Assembly (NCBI GenBank): GCA_023105745.1
Contig: JALGQZ010000004.1
Span: forward strand, 61,435,112 to 61,499,111
Direction of reading: 5' to 3'
From: Austropuccinia psidii
Taxonomy: Eukaryota > Basidiomycota > Pucciniomycetes > Pucciniales > Sphaerophragmiaceae
DNA: 64,000 bases
This document shows, in pieces, positions 45,300-56,497 of this stretch. Below the pieces are notes generated by a model. It saw only the letters and a program-made list of their open reading frames with translations. It was not told where the DNA came from and did no database searches. How positions within the stretch are numbered: the stretch's first letter is position 1; every line of letters begins with the position of its first letter. The translations under genes were made by a program, and so were the position numbers.

Positions 45300-46100
45300 G
45301 ACTGCATGCGTCTAATATGCCCTCCACAATAAGTTTCTACAACCCACCCAATTTCGGATATGCTAATGTCAACCTTGTTCCACCAAAGGATTTGTACCTT
45401 GCTGAAGATCCAGCAGTCATATCGGTGCACCCACATTTTGGCCACCTTGCCTTGATATATGCCCCAAATCGGATATGAAAATTATAAGCCCAAGAGGCCC
45501 AAGCCCATCAAGACCATGCACGTAACCACAGGCCATCCCCCTTTTGGCCTGTGGCTGCCACTCATATAAGTTTCCCACCTGCGCTTATTCCTCTTCATTC
45601 CCTTTAGCTAACCCCTCCCGATCATATAATTTCCAACTGTCCCCGAATAATTTCAAATAGCCATCATGTCAACCCCTTCACAACCACTTTGCATTGGGAT
45701 TATTAATATTTGTATTCAAATAAATAGTGATATAGCCTTAAATCCTGAGGATTCCCACTTAGCCTCTTGGATTATCATATGGCACAATTAACACAACATA
45801 TTTGTTTATCTCCCCAATCACCAGCATGCTATTGGCTCTCTACCTGGAACCCTTTCCAAAACGTTGATACCATTCCTTGGGGCACCAAAAACGTTCATGC
45901 ACTGTGGTCCTGGTGGCGCATGGATTGAAAATTGCCAATCCAATCCTACTCAAATATTATTCGTTGAGGGAGTATTTATGACTGATGCAAATGATCCCTC
46001 CTCATCTCAGAAACCCAATCTAGCATTGATGTTCTTCACATGGTATCCAAACCTTTTATTCATAATGGAAAGCTTTTGAACACAAGATTTCAAGCTTAAA

Positions 46101-48099
46101 ATGCCCAAAGAATATGACTGTAATACTCATAGTCAATGTCAACTTTTTACTCCATCATTTCCCGCTTCAAACTCAACGCAAGCTTCATATCCTGCTGTTT
46201 CATCATTGATTTCCAAGCAAAAACTGATACAATTACCCAGTGGATCAGACCTCCCCATGATGACCCCGCCCCATGCCATTATTCAAACCCCCCTCCTCCC
46301 TCATCAAAAGACCGGACTAGCTTTTCTCTGGGATCGAGAAATCCCCAATGGCCAATCAGCCCGTAACCTTTGGGCCACCTCACCCCCAGGATCCACTTTC
46401 AATTCCAGGCACATCATTACAAACAGGGTCGTTAGCTCATTTGAATCCCTTTCGACCAATACCCCTCTTGGGGGACTGCTCGCGGATGATATGGGATTAG
46501 GTAAAGCCATTCAGGCCATTGCTCTAATTGGTACCTCCAAAGAGCGGATGATTGCAAACCCCCATCGCTCCATGCCCACCATGATCATCTGCCCCCCTCG
46601 CTTAATTACCAACTGGCAATCAGAAATATCCAAGCATGCTCAGGCTGGAGCGCTGCATTCCAAAATCTACCATGGTCCCACTCGTCACTCATTATCCAAA
46701 GACGACATCTTAAAATATGATATCATCATCACTTCTTACAATACTATCACCCAAGAATTTAAGCAAACCAATCCCTCTACATCATTCATTTTTCAAATCA
46801 ATTGGCATCGTATAATCTTGGATGAAGCACAGTGAGTGGCTGAGCTTAAATGATTCAAATTACCTTTTATATCCAATAACCCTTTCCCCCTCTTATAGCT
46901 ATATTCGCTCTCAATACACTGCCACTCACCGTGCCATTAATAGCCTCCTTTCATCCCGTCGAATATGTTTAACGGGCACACCTATTCACAACACCATTTA
47001 TGACCTTTTGGGCATAATATCATTCATCACTCAACCCCAGAGCGCCGATCAAGATAACTGGTCACCATTCATCCTGAGTAGTCTTTCCAAAGGTTGCAAT
47101 GATATCTTGCATTTGGCATTGCGGCATTTAAGTTTGCGCCGCACAAAAACCACACATCTCGAATCCCTCCCCACTATTAGCCATCATTATGAGCTGCTCC
47201 CACTCAACCAGACCATGCAGCAAGAATATTCCATATTATATGAAGAATTCCTATCATCCAAAAGCAAAGGACCAGGAGAATTTTTCAGAAATATTAATAA
47301 GCTGCAAATATGTTGTAACCATCACATCATGCTTAACACAATTGCGGAGGCGGATTTGGAAGACCCCGAGGGCAGGAGCACTCAGGATAAATCGCCAACA
47401 ATCACACAAACTCTTGTGGATGTCGAAACATGCATGATGAGTAGTAAAATTGCACACCTCCTACAAAGCTTAATGAAGAACAAACAAACAAGGTGTGGTC
47501 CAACCAAATCGGTGGTTTACTCCCAATGGACCCAATTTCTAGATTTGTGCGTTAATTCTAATATGCATCCATTACCAATTGAATCCATCTGACTTTTTCA
47601 TATTGTAGAATTGGTATTGCCCTTGCCCATCACTCTATCCTTTCAGCACGAATTGATGGAACAATTACAGCACGAGCACAGGAGAAGGCACTGGAGAATT
47701 TCTTCAATAATCCTGAATGTGAAGTACTGATTGCATCCATTGCCGCAGCTGGAACTGGCCTCAATATAACTTGTGCTAATACGGTCTATTTAATGGTGAG
47801 GGGACCCCCAAAATTCTGCCCTGATTTGCGGCCCCTGACATCCACATTTCCAGGAGCCCAATTGGAACCCAGCCATTGAGGCTCAGGCTGTTGATCGACT
47901 CCATCGTATTGGCCAACAACAACCTGTAAAGGTCATCCACTATATAACTCCTCATTCAGTTGAGGTCAACATGCGGAAGGTACCTTTCAAGATCATCTTT
48001 GACCCTAATTGTATTGCTATTCTAAAGCCCTTCCTTATGGAAATGCCATTTTCCAAACACCAATAGGTCCAAGAAAAGAAAAAATCATTAACTGCGTGA
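46101..48099 (+). CDS. SNF2-family ATPase/helicase-like protein
   Basis: Five exons: 46101-46831, 46899-47546, 47609-47795, 47854-47979, 48067-48099 (introns 67, 62, 58 and 87 nt). All joins keep frame, giving 574 aa. SNF2 motifs in order: LLPHQKTGLAFLW; motif I LADDMGLGKAIQAIAL (Lys135; the usual Thr after it is Ala136); motif II DEAH at 241-244, restored across intron 1; motif III LTGTPIHNTIYDLL; motif IV SVVYSQWTQFLDL; motifs V-VI IAAAGTGLNIT and AQAVDRLHRIGQQ. The order resembles the RAD5/RAD16/HLTF branch, but no RING finger is seen. SNF2 proteins use ATP to move along DNA and remodel chromatin. The last exon ends early (KKKSLTA-stop) and the Ala136 change may weaken Mg-ATP binding, so activity is uncertain. 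Confidence 0.85.
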
Positions 48100-48401
48100 G
48101 CCTTACTGATATTATATAATTTGTGTTTGACCAAGTTGATAACTCTTGTTTACCCTGGCATAGGTCCACAATTATGAACACCATGAGTTGGATCGAACTC
48201 CTTCAATATTTTCTCAATGAAAATGAGCAATAGAGTATTATTTCTAAGGGAGACGGTGATACAGTCCAACTCATATTGTCTATATTCTGACATATTTAGC
48301 AAGTTGCATCTTTAAGGATTAATACTCAGATTTTATTACACCTGCACAAATAATTCACAAAATGTTAATTTGTAACGGTGCTATACATTTATATTACTAA
48401 G
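48100..48401. other. Convergent 3' intergenic region
   Basis: Between the SNF2 stop and the stop of the minus-strand gene. AT-rich, no gene. It likely contains both polyadenylation regions. Confidence 0.45.
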
Positions 48402-50463
48402 TTATTGCAGAGCATCACCATTCGGCCTAATAACTGGCATGTCAAGTATCTTGAGGGCGCTAGTTTGCATCTTACTACAGCCTTTGAGCCAATCTTGATC
48501 AAATACCTGAAATGATAAGCCTTCTGGAATATCACCATCATCTGTCGATTGTAATTCTGGCAATCTATCAATAGTTTTTTTACCCTTTTTTTTAATGTGA
48601 TTACAAAACTCTATGTCTCGATCCATTTTTAATACCAATTCATTAAATAACTGGGAGCGCCAGCGTAATCCCACTTTGCGGTAAACTTGACGGCCATTTT
48701 CCAGTACCTCCTCAGTATCTGAACATACTCGAGGGTCATTGAATTGTGATGCTAGAATGGGAAATTTAGCCGTATCACACCATTCACGACGGCGCTCACA
48801 GGTATGCACATAATGAAGTAGATCATGATCAGTCTTTTCTCACAATGAAGAAGAGAGACATTAACTAACCCTTTGACGAATCTTTGCGAGTTTTTGATTC
48901 TCCTTCTTTTTAACCAAATACTCGGCATCCTTTTGAATAGACTTCCATTCTCTTTTCAAATAAGTGAAATATCGCTCCATTAAAGCCGCTACGACCCCAT
49001 AGTTATTATGATCCTTGTTCCAACAGTAATGATGATACTCGGTGCTGACCAGTGCAAGACGGAATGTACGGTAAAACACCATAGACATCAGCTCATTGAA
49101 CGGATGTTGCCATGAGCTCTCCCAGTCCCAAGTGAATCGCTTTAGTCCTAGCTTGTGGAGCTCATTTTCGCAGTAGCTTTGGAAACCCTGAGACTGAACC
49201 TGTGTTGATGGCTCATTGAAAACATCCTCGGGGATATAACCGAGATGACCAGCCACTTGAATTGCAATCTCACGCTCTTCTGTGCTTGGTGGTGCTGGTA
49301 GTGAGGAAAAATCCTTATCCCTAACTTTGAGTAGGAACAGGCAATGTGCGTGTACTGCTGATCTCATTCCATGGACATTCTCTGGAAGTTCTGCTTTCAG
49401 CCATTTTTGTTGCTCCTTCTGGCTTGCACGTTTCGCCACATTGTGAGCTTTACGAGCCTGGTTCCTTTGCTGTCTGACCTCGGATTGTTCAAGCATACTC
49501 TGGGCAAGGGGCATTTGAGGATGGGTGAACTCATTATTTGACTGAGTGCCATGATCATGCGCCGTGAAATTGTCACTCCTTGCTTCATCATTTGTTTCGA
49601 TTTGAGTCGGAGACATGTTCTCATCCTCATCATCCACCATTTTTTCTCTTGATGAACTGGCATGAGCTGTTCTTGGTTTGGAGGAATATGGATGATGACG
49701 TCCAGTGACTTTCTCTTTATGGACCAGAGGTGAAGATGCATACAGTTCATCACCTGCCATGCACATCATCAGTTAACACATCAAAAAATGAATGAAGACT
49801 GGTCATACTCACAATCTTCAATTGGCTCCTGAGATCGGACTGACTTGCCTTTAGGTGCCATATCTAACCCATGAAACAAACATATCAAATTGTGAAAAAG
49901 GTTATACACCGAAATTAAAATGACTTACTTTGATGAAGCGTCAATCCTGGATTTCCCTCCGACAGACCACTCCAAGTTACATTCTCCAATGGTCTTTTTC
50001 GTCGTCCCCCATCCACGTGCCTTTCATGAACCACATGAACCTGAGATCCTGATGGAATATTGAGGGTTGGCTGTTTACTTTGGCCAAAGGGATCCTGGGA
50101 TGCGACTGGATTCCGACCGGGATTAAGGAGGAACTCACATGGATATTTTGATTGGGGATTAGCGTGTGATGAGATTTGAGGTGTGCCTTCCGGCCCCTCA
50201 GACACATGCATTTGTGTATTAGTGGGATTCGGGGGAATTGGAGTGACGGAAATATTTGGGATCGACCAAGTGCTTGAAGTTGGAGCCTTTGGATTGCCCA
50301 CATCAATGTTAAGACCTGATACATTCATTGAGGATGCGATAGGGGTTGTGAGAGGAATGTTGGGGCTCAATGGTGACTGTGTTTGAACATATTCTATGCT
50401 AGATTCACTATTTGAGTCATGAACAGAACCTGAACGGGATTTATGTGACTTGAAAGATGACAT
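48402..50463 (-). CDS. Unknown charged cargo protein of D
   Basis: Minus-strand exons: 50463-49929, 49863-49813, 49753-48870, then a last exon from about 48830 or 48800 to the stop at 48402. The first two introns (65 and 59 nt) have good GTAAGT/GTGAGT donors. The last junction is uncertain: the simplest in-frame join gives only a 36-nt intron. Ser/Pro-rich N-terminal 180 residues, a GGRRKRP basic patch, then a Gln/Lys-rich helical stretch (QQRNQARKAHNVAKRASQKE) and a conserved-looking block with Trp/His/Tyr (RFTWDWESSWQHPFNELMSMVFY, given here in two parts: RFTWDWESSW, QHPFNELMSMVFY) and ALMERYFTYLKREWKSIQK. No domain recognised. It faces away from the transposase, possibly sharing the 0.96-kb promoter region between them. 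Confidence 0.72.
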
Positions 50464-51423
50464 AAGGGCCGAAAAAGTACAGTAATATTTTTAACTAGAT
50501 AAAACACCTAAGTATTATGATAAAATAGAGTGATATGAGATGAAATCTTTTCAAATTTAGAATAGAGAAATTCTATGAATAGTTGGAACTAAGTGTTGCG
50601 TGAAAGTCCAATAAGCCTCTTTTTAGGAGAATCCTCCCTGCCTCCTCTTGAGCTCCTCCGCTTCTATCGGAAACCACCTGGCACGGCCTACCACCATATA
50701 ATGTAATATCTCCTTGATCTCAAAGGGGACCCATCATCCATAAGTAATCGTATTTGGTAACATTTCTGCCTCCCCATTGTCACATTTTGTGAATTATCCA
50801 AACTGCCAATATATGCATTGAAATCCACAGCATTGTACATCTGTAAAGGGGTATATTCATGAAGGATTTACCCACAAAAGAGACATCACCTTTACAAGAA
50901 AGGCAAAACAATCCAAATCACACTCCAACCGATTAAAAGCCTGCTGCACTCAAACCAAATACCAAGACTTTAGGTACACTCCAACCTTTTATGTAATAGA
51001 GTTATATCGTTATGTCTGTAATAAGGTTCAAGCCATGTACGATGGCGTGCCAGCGTACATGGTTTGAATGTCAATCCCCTCAAATCAATGTTGACACATC
51101 CCTATTGAAACACCCCTCAAGGGTCAAAACCGCAGTATCGCCATGTGTAAATAAAATAGTATATGTATGAGCATTGAGCAGCATGGCATTTTACCCAATT
51201 AAACTCCTAACCAATTCCGCCATCCAGATGAGACATGTTACACTCCATCAGCTGCAGCTCACGCACCATTACAAATGGGATAAAATTCTCAGATGGCTCA
51301 AATCATCTCCCCCTTCATAAATACTCACTCAATTTTTTTGCCAATTAATAACACTCCTAAACACTTTCACATCAGCCATAGATATTTATACACAAACCAA
51401 CCGTACTCCCAATTCCTGCAACA
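50464..51423. promoter_or_regulatory. Divergent promoter region between the unknown gene and the transposase
   Basis: 960 bp with no gene. Contains the palindrome at 51033-51062. A 5' leader with ATAAATAC near 51320 precedes the transposase ATG. Promoter role is inferred from the head-to-head gene order. Confidence 0.45.
51033..51062. repeat. Palindrome family member (30 bp)
   Basis: Halves CCATGTACGATGGCG and TGCCAGCGTACATGG; 13 of 15 pairs. It lies between two divergent genes. Confidence 0.8.
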
Positions 51424-54400
51424 ATGACAACCCGCCGCTATTCCTCAATGCGTATATGCATGTGTCAACACTGCTCAACTCAAACACACTCTTCCCCTGA
51501 GGGTGATAGGCCTGGAGTTGCCTTCACACCTTTCCAATATAAACAGCACATTAAAAAGCTCAAATCAACCATTGCACCCAAATCTCTTCCAAACATCCCT
51601 ACTTCTGCATCAGGATCTGAGTGCCCACAACTTCTATTGGATCAAATCTTCCCAGCTGATTATTCACGTTTGACCCAAAGCACTTTCCCAACTCCAGCGG
51701 GTCTCAATTCAACTGCACAGAAACCATATAGTGGCAGTCAAACCCTTCCCCCACAAGACCTAGGAATGATAATATCTGCCATTCTATCATTAAGGTATGA
51801 TATACCCCGCACGGCTTCACGCATTCTGCACCCCTCCCTAAACCTGCTGATCAAGTCCAGCATCTCAAGCTCCGGTGGTCTCCCCATTCCTGCATTCCAT
51901 ATACCTCAAGATCTGAGTACCATATTTGAACATCTCCAATTGGAGCCAGTGATTCAAAACTATATATGTTGTCCTCAATGTTTCTCTCTTAATGGCCTTA
52001 CTGAATCAGTCACAACTGACCAACCCCACTGTCAACGCCATAATGACCCAAATGATCATGATCCCCCTTGCACACAATCATTAGGCAAATTCATCTATTC
52101 ATCTGAACCCCACACCCAAAACACCACCAACATGAAGCAAAAATTTATACCAACAAAACATTTCATTTATCAACCATTCAAAAATTGGCTTGCCAGATTT
52201 CTCCAGCAGGCTGGAATTATGGAAATTCTGCATCAACATCAACAATCCCAAACTCCCGAAGATTCCCCAAAATGTGACGTCTGGGATGGATTGGTCTGGA
52301 GACGCTTCACTGGCACTAGAAATATCCATGACCCCCCATTCATGTCCATTCCTGGTGCATTGGCCTTCTCCATTTATGTGGACTGGTTTAATGCACATGG
52401 AAAGTCCACCCAGTTGGCCAGCATTGGACCTATCATGCTTATTTGTCTTAATCTCCCCCCAAGTGAAAGATTGAAGCCAGAGAATGTCTATGTTGCAGGA
52501 ATAATCCCTGGTCCAAAGGAGCCAACTTCCCTTCAATTGAATTATTTATTAATGCCACTCATCAAGGAGCTCAAAGAGCTATGGCAAGGTTACCATTTTT
52601 CACCCACCTCAACAGGTCCATCAGGATCCTTTATCCGTGTTGCCATCCTCACAGCCATTGCGGATGTGGTTGCCATGCGCAAGCTTACTGGATTTATTTC
52701 CCATTCAGGCAACCACTTTTGTAATTTTTGCACCATTCACAAAGCTCAAATTGAAGAAATTGGTCCTCAATTTCACTACACACGCTCATATCAAAATCAT
52801 AAATCAACCATTGCCAAATGGCTTCGGGCAACCCCGCAACAAAGACAAGCAATTTTCTCTGAGTATGGAGTGCGATATTCAATTTTAGAAGACCTTCCGT
52901 ATTGGGATGCCACCAGAATGGTTAATCTTGACATAATGCATAACTTAATACTTGGAATTTTGAAGGATCATGCAACTTTCAAATTGTGCATTCCAGAGGC
53001 GAAATCAAAAATTTACTTCAGGTCCCGCAGGAAATCCAATGACACCAACAGTTCAGACTCAGATTCCAAGACCTCCAACAGCTCTCTTGATAAAATCACA
53101 TTGAGAGAGGCCCGCTCCCTGAGAAGAGACGCAGCAAAAATAATAAATGAGCCACTCCCCACTACTTCCACCCGAAAAAACTACTTCCCAATGCCCACCC
53201 CTAACACAGAACATCCATCTAGTGGTTCTGCGGAGATTCCTTCATTTGATGCCGATTACATCCCCACTTCTGAAATCCCCTCTGAATTGGATATCACTGC
53301 ACTGAGTGATCACCAGATCAAGGGTGAGGCTCTGGAGCATCTCCGACAAATCATATCTGAGACAATAATTCCCTCATCATGGACAAGAGTACCTCGCAAC
53401 ATGGGTTCCCCCTCTCATGGTAGCTTAAAAGCCGCTGAATGGGCTCTCTTATATAAGGTCTATATTCCATTTTTAATTCTCAGTCAACAGATGTCATCAG
53501 ATGTACACCAATCCGCCAACATTCAAAGGCAAATGGGTCAGTCAGAAGAACTTGGAAATGAACTAACCAAGAATACATTCAATTTGATTAGTGCTATCAA
53601 CATTGCCACAAGTTGGACTGTTTCAATAGGAGATGCGACTGAATTTGCTGAACATTGGAAAAAATTCCGCCTTTCCAATCAACTCCTGTTCCCAAAACAG
53701 AAAAGTAAACCAAATCATCATTTTGCTGACCATATTCCCGAACTCTTCCAACGTTGGGGCCCAGCACAAGCCTCAGCCACATGGGGTTATGAGCGCTTGA
53801 TTGGAGTATTTGCAAAAATGCCAACAAATAAAAAAATATGTACGTCAATTAATAAGATCAATATATTCACATTGATTAAACACCTGAACTGAATAAGATT
53901 AACTTCTTGCAACTCTAAATAGATGATATAGATAAAACCTTACTTCAACATATCTGTCGATGTTCCAACCTTTCCGTTCTCCTGAAATCCCCATCCATGC
54001 CATGTGAAATAAAACAGCTTTTCGAATCACAGCCACCTGCCCTGTTCAATGACCATAAATATAACAAACCATCCCGCCATGACCAAGAAAATTATGATTG
54101 CCTGGTTGAGTACTTACAGAATTTTCATGCAACAAGGGAAATAGTTGATTGGATCAGCTTAGACACTACCGTGCAATCCACAAGTCATCTCACTTCAAGG
54201 ATTGTCTCACCTTGGTATTTTCCAGTTTCAAACATTAATATTGGGAACAATATATTTCCAACTGAATCCAAAAATGTCAGCAACAGTGTGATATGTTTTC
54301 TGAGGGGCAACTCACGACGCTTTGGTATTATTAATAGCATTTTTAAAGTCTCTGAGCCATCTAGCATACTGAAGAATAACTTTCTGATCTTAAAAACTTT

Positions 54401-54584
54401 GAAGATTGATGTGAATTTCTTACCAGATTGGCCGCATCTGAATATTTATAAAGCTGTTGGTTTTGATGATGGACACTTGATTATATCTGAAGAAGAAATA
54501 GAAGGTAACTGTGGATTGTATGATAACAAAGCTCTGTCATGTGGACTGCTTGTAATGATAAAGCCGTTATTTCATGAAATTTAG
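51424..54584 (+). CDS. Tnp2-domain transposase of D (CACTA/CMC, Plavaka-like)
   Basis: Two exons, 51424-53839 and 53923-54584 (intron 83 nt, GTACGT...TAG), 1025 aa. The N-terminal CQHC with a following His may be a zinc finger. The Tnp2-type core starts near W287 (VWDGLVWRRFTG). YVDWFNAHG (Asp320) and the downstream IADVVAMRKLTGFISHSGN (Asp414), followed by CNFC, match the usual D-P-A...G...C-x-x-C pattern. LDIMHNLILGILKDH (Asp503) matches the conserved D-x-M-H-N motif. An acidic/Ser-rich insert (540-610) precedes a helical C-terminus. The enzyme would cut at the TIRs. Length fits the family and the frame is intact, so D may still move. It lies nearest the right end of D. Confidence 0.9.
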
Positions 54585-54819
54585 TCTACAGAAATGCAAA
54601 TATCTCAGATTCATTAGCAATTTTGCTAGTGAAATAACTGCCTCAAAATTTAGTGACAGAGACATGCCATTGTGACAAGCAAAGCCCATTATTTCACATT
54701 GCCACAAAGAACTTACTATTTTGACATTGGGTACAGTGTGAATAAGCCAAGTTCAATGATCAAATGACCCACACACTCACCTTTCACAGCATCCAAAATT
54801 TCTAACTGAGCCATCATCA
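54585..54819. other. 3' flank of the transposase gene
   Basis: No feature recognised. It leads into the GC-rich right subterminal repeats. Confidence 0.45.
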
Positions 54820-55205
54820 TGTTGGAAGGGGAAGCGGCCCTTGCACACACGCCAATGCACACGCAAGCGCACCCGCACCCACACACGCGGTATTGTGCGG
54901 CGGGCTCTACCAGTGTCACCTGCAAAACGACAATCCTGCTCAGGCGGAGTCCTTTCATGGACGACCTGGTGAAGTCAAACCCCCCGCCAAAATTTCTAAC
55001 GGTGCCATCATCATGCAGGAAGGGGAAGCGACCCTTGCGCACCCGCACCCGCACGTGCCAATGCACACGCAAGCGCACCCGCACCCGCACACGCCAATGC
55101 ACACGCAAGCGCACCCGCACCTGCACACGCACACGCGGTATTGTGCGGCGGGCCCTACCAGTGTCACCTGCAAAACGACAATCCCGCTCAGGCGGAGTCC
55201 TTTTA
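54820..55205. repeat. GC-rich minisatellite and direct repeats, right subterminal region of D
   Basis: Short units ACACGCCAATGCACACGC and AAGCGCACCCGCACC repeat around 54845-54885 and 55030-55135. A 100-bp block starting near 54889 (TATTGTGCGGCGGGC) is repeated at 55138. ORFs here in several frames are repeat by-products. Confidence 0.85.
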
Positions 55206-55533
55206 TGGATGACCTGGTGAAGTCAAACCCCCCGCCTACATCAAGACTGGCTGAAGGACCTCTTTGATGTGTGTGTTTGCAAACAGGCGGGTCTTGGGTA
55301 ATTTTTACCAACCATTGGACGGTTGCGGGATGATCAGGTGGTGAGGAATCTGAGTTGAAGGCACAGCGGAACCAATATTGGTGGATGTCACAGGATTTGG
55401 TGTAAGACAAGAGTAGGACGTGTGCTCGACGTTTGCTTGATTTTTGCTTGACGTGAGCTTGACTTTTATCCTGCTTGACGTTTGCTTGACGTGAAGTCAA
55501 TCGCCGACAATTGACACGAGATTCGCCCTGGTG
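55206..55533. repeat. Right-end direct repeat of D, inner copy, with an internal TIR
   Basis: 328-bp block from TGGATGACCTGGTGAAG to GCCCTGGTG, repeated as 55639-55967. Its last 46 bases (55488-55533) are a full TIR copy that matches the left TIR at 44 of 46 positions, better than the outermost end does (42 of 46). It includes repeated TTGACGTGA/GCTTGACG motifs. Confidence 0.9.
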
Positions 55534-55638
55534 AAACCCACCCCCGCACACGCCAATGCACAAGCAAACCCACCCGCACACGCCAATGCACACGCAAACC
55601 CACCCGCACACGCAAAACCACCCGCACATGCACACTTC
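55534..55638. repeat. Minisatellite between the two right-end copies
   Basis: CACCCGCACACGCCAATGCA-type units, the same kind as at 54845-55135. Confidence 0.8.
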
Positions 55639-55967
55639 ATGGATGACCTGGTGAAGTCAAACCCCCCGCCTACATCAAGACTGGCTGAAGGACATCTTTG
55701 ATGTCTGTGTGTGCAAACAGGCGGGTCTGGTGTAATTTTTACGAATCATCGGACGGTTGTGGGATGATCAGGTGGTGCGGAATCTGAGTTGAAGGCACAG
55801 GGGAACCAATATTATTGGATGTCACAGGATTTGGTGTAAGACCAGAGTGTGACGTGTGCTCAACGTTCGCTTGATTTTTGCTTGACGTGAGCTCGACTTT
55901 TATCCTGCTTGATGTTTGCTTGACGTGAAGTCAATCCCCGACGATTGACACAAGATTCGCCCCGGTG
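55639..55967. repeat. Right-end direct repeat of D, outer copy
   Basis: 329-bp block homologous to 55206-55533. It ends in the outer TIR at 55922-55967, which abuts the TSD AAT, so this copy was the one used in the last transposition. Confidence 0.9.
55922..55967 (-). repeat. Right terminal inverted repeat of D
   Basis: Read on the minus strand it begins CACCGGGGCGAATCT and ends GACTTCACGTC, pairing with 21476-21521. Confidence 0.93.
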
Positions 55968-56483
55968 AATGAAAGAAGGTGAGCATGGATCCTTAGACAT
56001 TGCTGATTTCAGAAGTCTTGTGTCAAGAATTGGAGATTGGGGTGAAAGGGCTCTTATCCATAATTTCAGGAAGGGATTTCCATCCAGGACTTTGGATCAA
56101 TTGGCCTCCCATCCTTCAAGAATTGACTCTCTTCAAGACTTAATGGATATTACCCTAGAGCTTGATACCAGGTACCATGAGCACCAAAATGAAAAGAGTC
56201 ATCATCAAGAGAAGAAGCCAGAAGCCTCAAAGTCAAGTTCTCATCCTCAAATTTCTTCAAGCTCAAGTCAAAAGAAGAAGAAGAATTTTCAGAGGAGGGA
56301 CAAGCCCCATTCTTCTTTATTGAAAAGGATTTTAAGTTGATGAATTCTGAAAAAGCAATAAGAATCAAGGAGGGTCTATGTACCTATTGTGGTGGGAAGC
56401 ATAGTCTTGAGTCCTTTTTCAAAAGGCCTAAAAACAAGGTTACCCAACCGTCAGGCAAATTTCCCAGACAGGGAAAAGCCTGA
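55968..56483 (+). pseudogene. Gag of element C, 3' part
   Basis: TSD AAT at 55968-55970, then the gag frame resumes KEGEHGSLDIADFRSLVSRIGDWGER. A frameshift near 56330 separates this from LMNSEKAIRIKEGLCTYC. The zinc knuckle CTYCGGKHSLESFF lacks its last Cys. Ends GKA-stop at 56481-56483, like B. Confidence 0.88.
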
Positions 56484-56497
56484 GTGAAGATCATGTT

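Larger units (their letters stand above)
43544..46100. other. Intergenic region of D between E and the SNF2 gene
   Basis: About 2.5 kb with no convincing gene; short ORFs in both strands lack features. From 43600 to 44190 GCTCAG/CTGAGC words occur about ten times. Two palindrome family members lie at 45138 and 45274. A frame at 45667 (MSTPSQPLCIGIINIC) and an open stretch 45864-46076, in frame with the SNF2 start and closed by TGA at 46077, could be relics of an N-terminal extension. Confidence 0.5.
21476..55967 (+). mobile_element. Giant CACTA/CMC (Plavaka-like) DNA transposon D with epigenetic-type cargo
   Basis: 34,492 bp bounded by 46-bp TIRs (21476-21521 and 55922-55967; 42 of 46 matching) that begin CACC, with TSD AAT, inserted in the gag of C. 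Without nested retroelement E it is about 20.85 kb. Cargo in order: 677-aa unknown protein (+), Tet-like oxygenase (+), Zn2Cys6-type protein (-), SNF2 ATPase (+), unknown protein (-), Tnp2 transposase (+). The transposase class, TIR start and TSD length agree with one another. The ends carry ACGTCA/TGACGT-rich subterminal sequence and minisatellites. Element boundaries are direct sequence evidence; the idea that the cargo acts together is inference. Confidence 0.92.

Noticed and set aside
45864..46079. Separate upstream gene before the SNF2 ORF
   Set aside because: It starts at a non-ATG codon and ends in a TGA in frame with the SNF2 start; more likely a relic of its 5' region than an independent gene.
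25101..51062. Palindromes as Helitron 3' hairpins
   Set aside because: No CTRR end next to them and no Rep/helicase gene; they are internal to a TIR element.
51424..54584. KDZ-type transposase, because fungal Tet-like genes associate with KDZ elements
   Set aside because: The D-x-M-H-N motif, the D...G...CxxC pattern, CACC ends and 3-bp TSD fit Tnp2/CACTA better.
54716..55635. ORFs of 120-226 codons in the right subterminal region
   Set aside because: They read through CACGCC/GCACCC minisatellites and duplicated end blocks in several frames.
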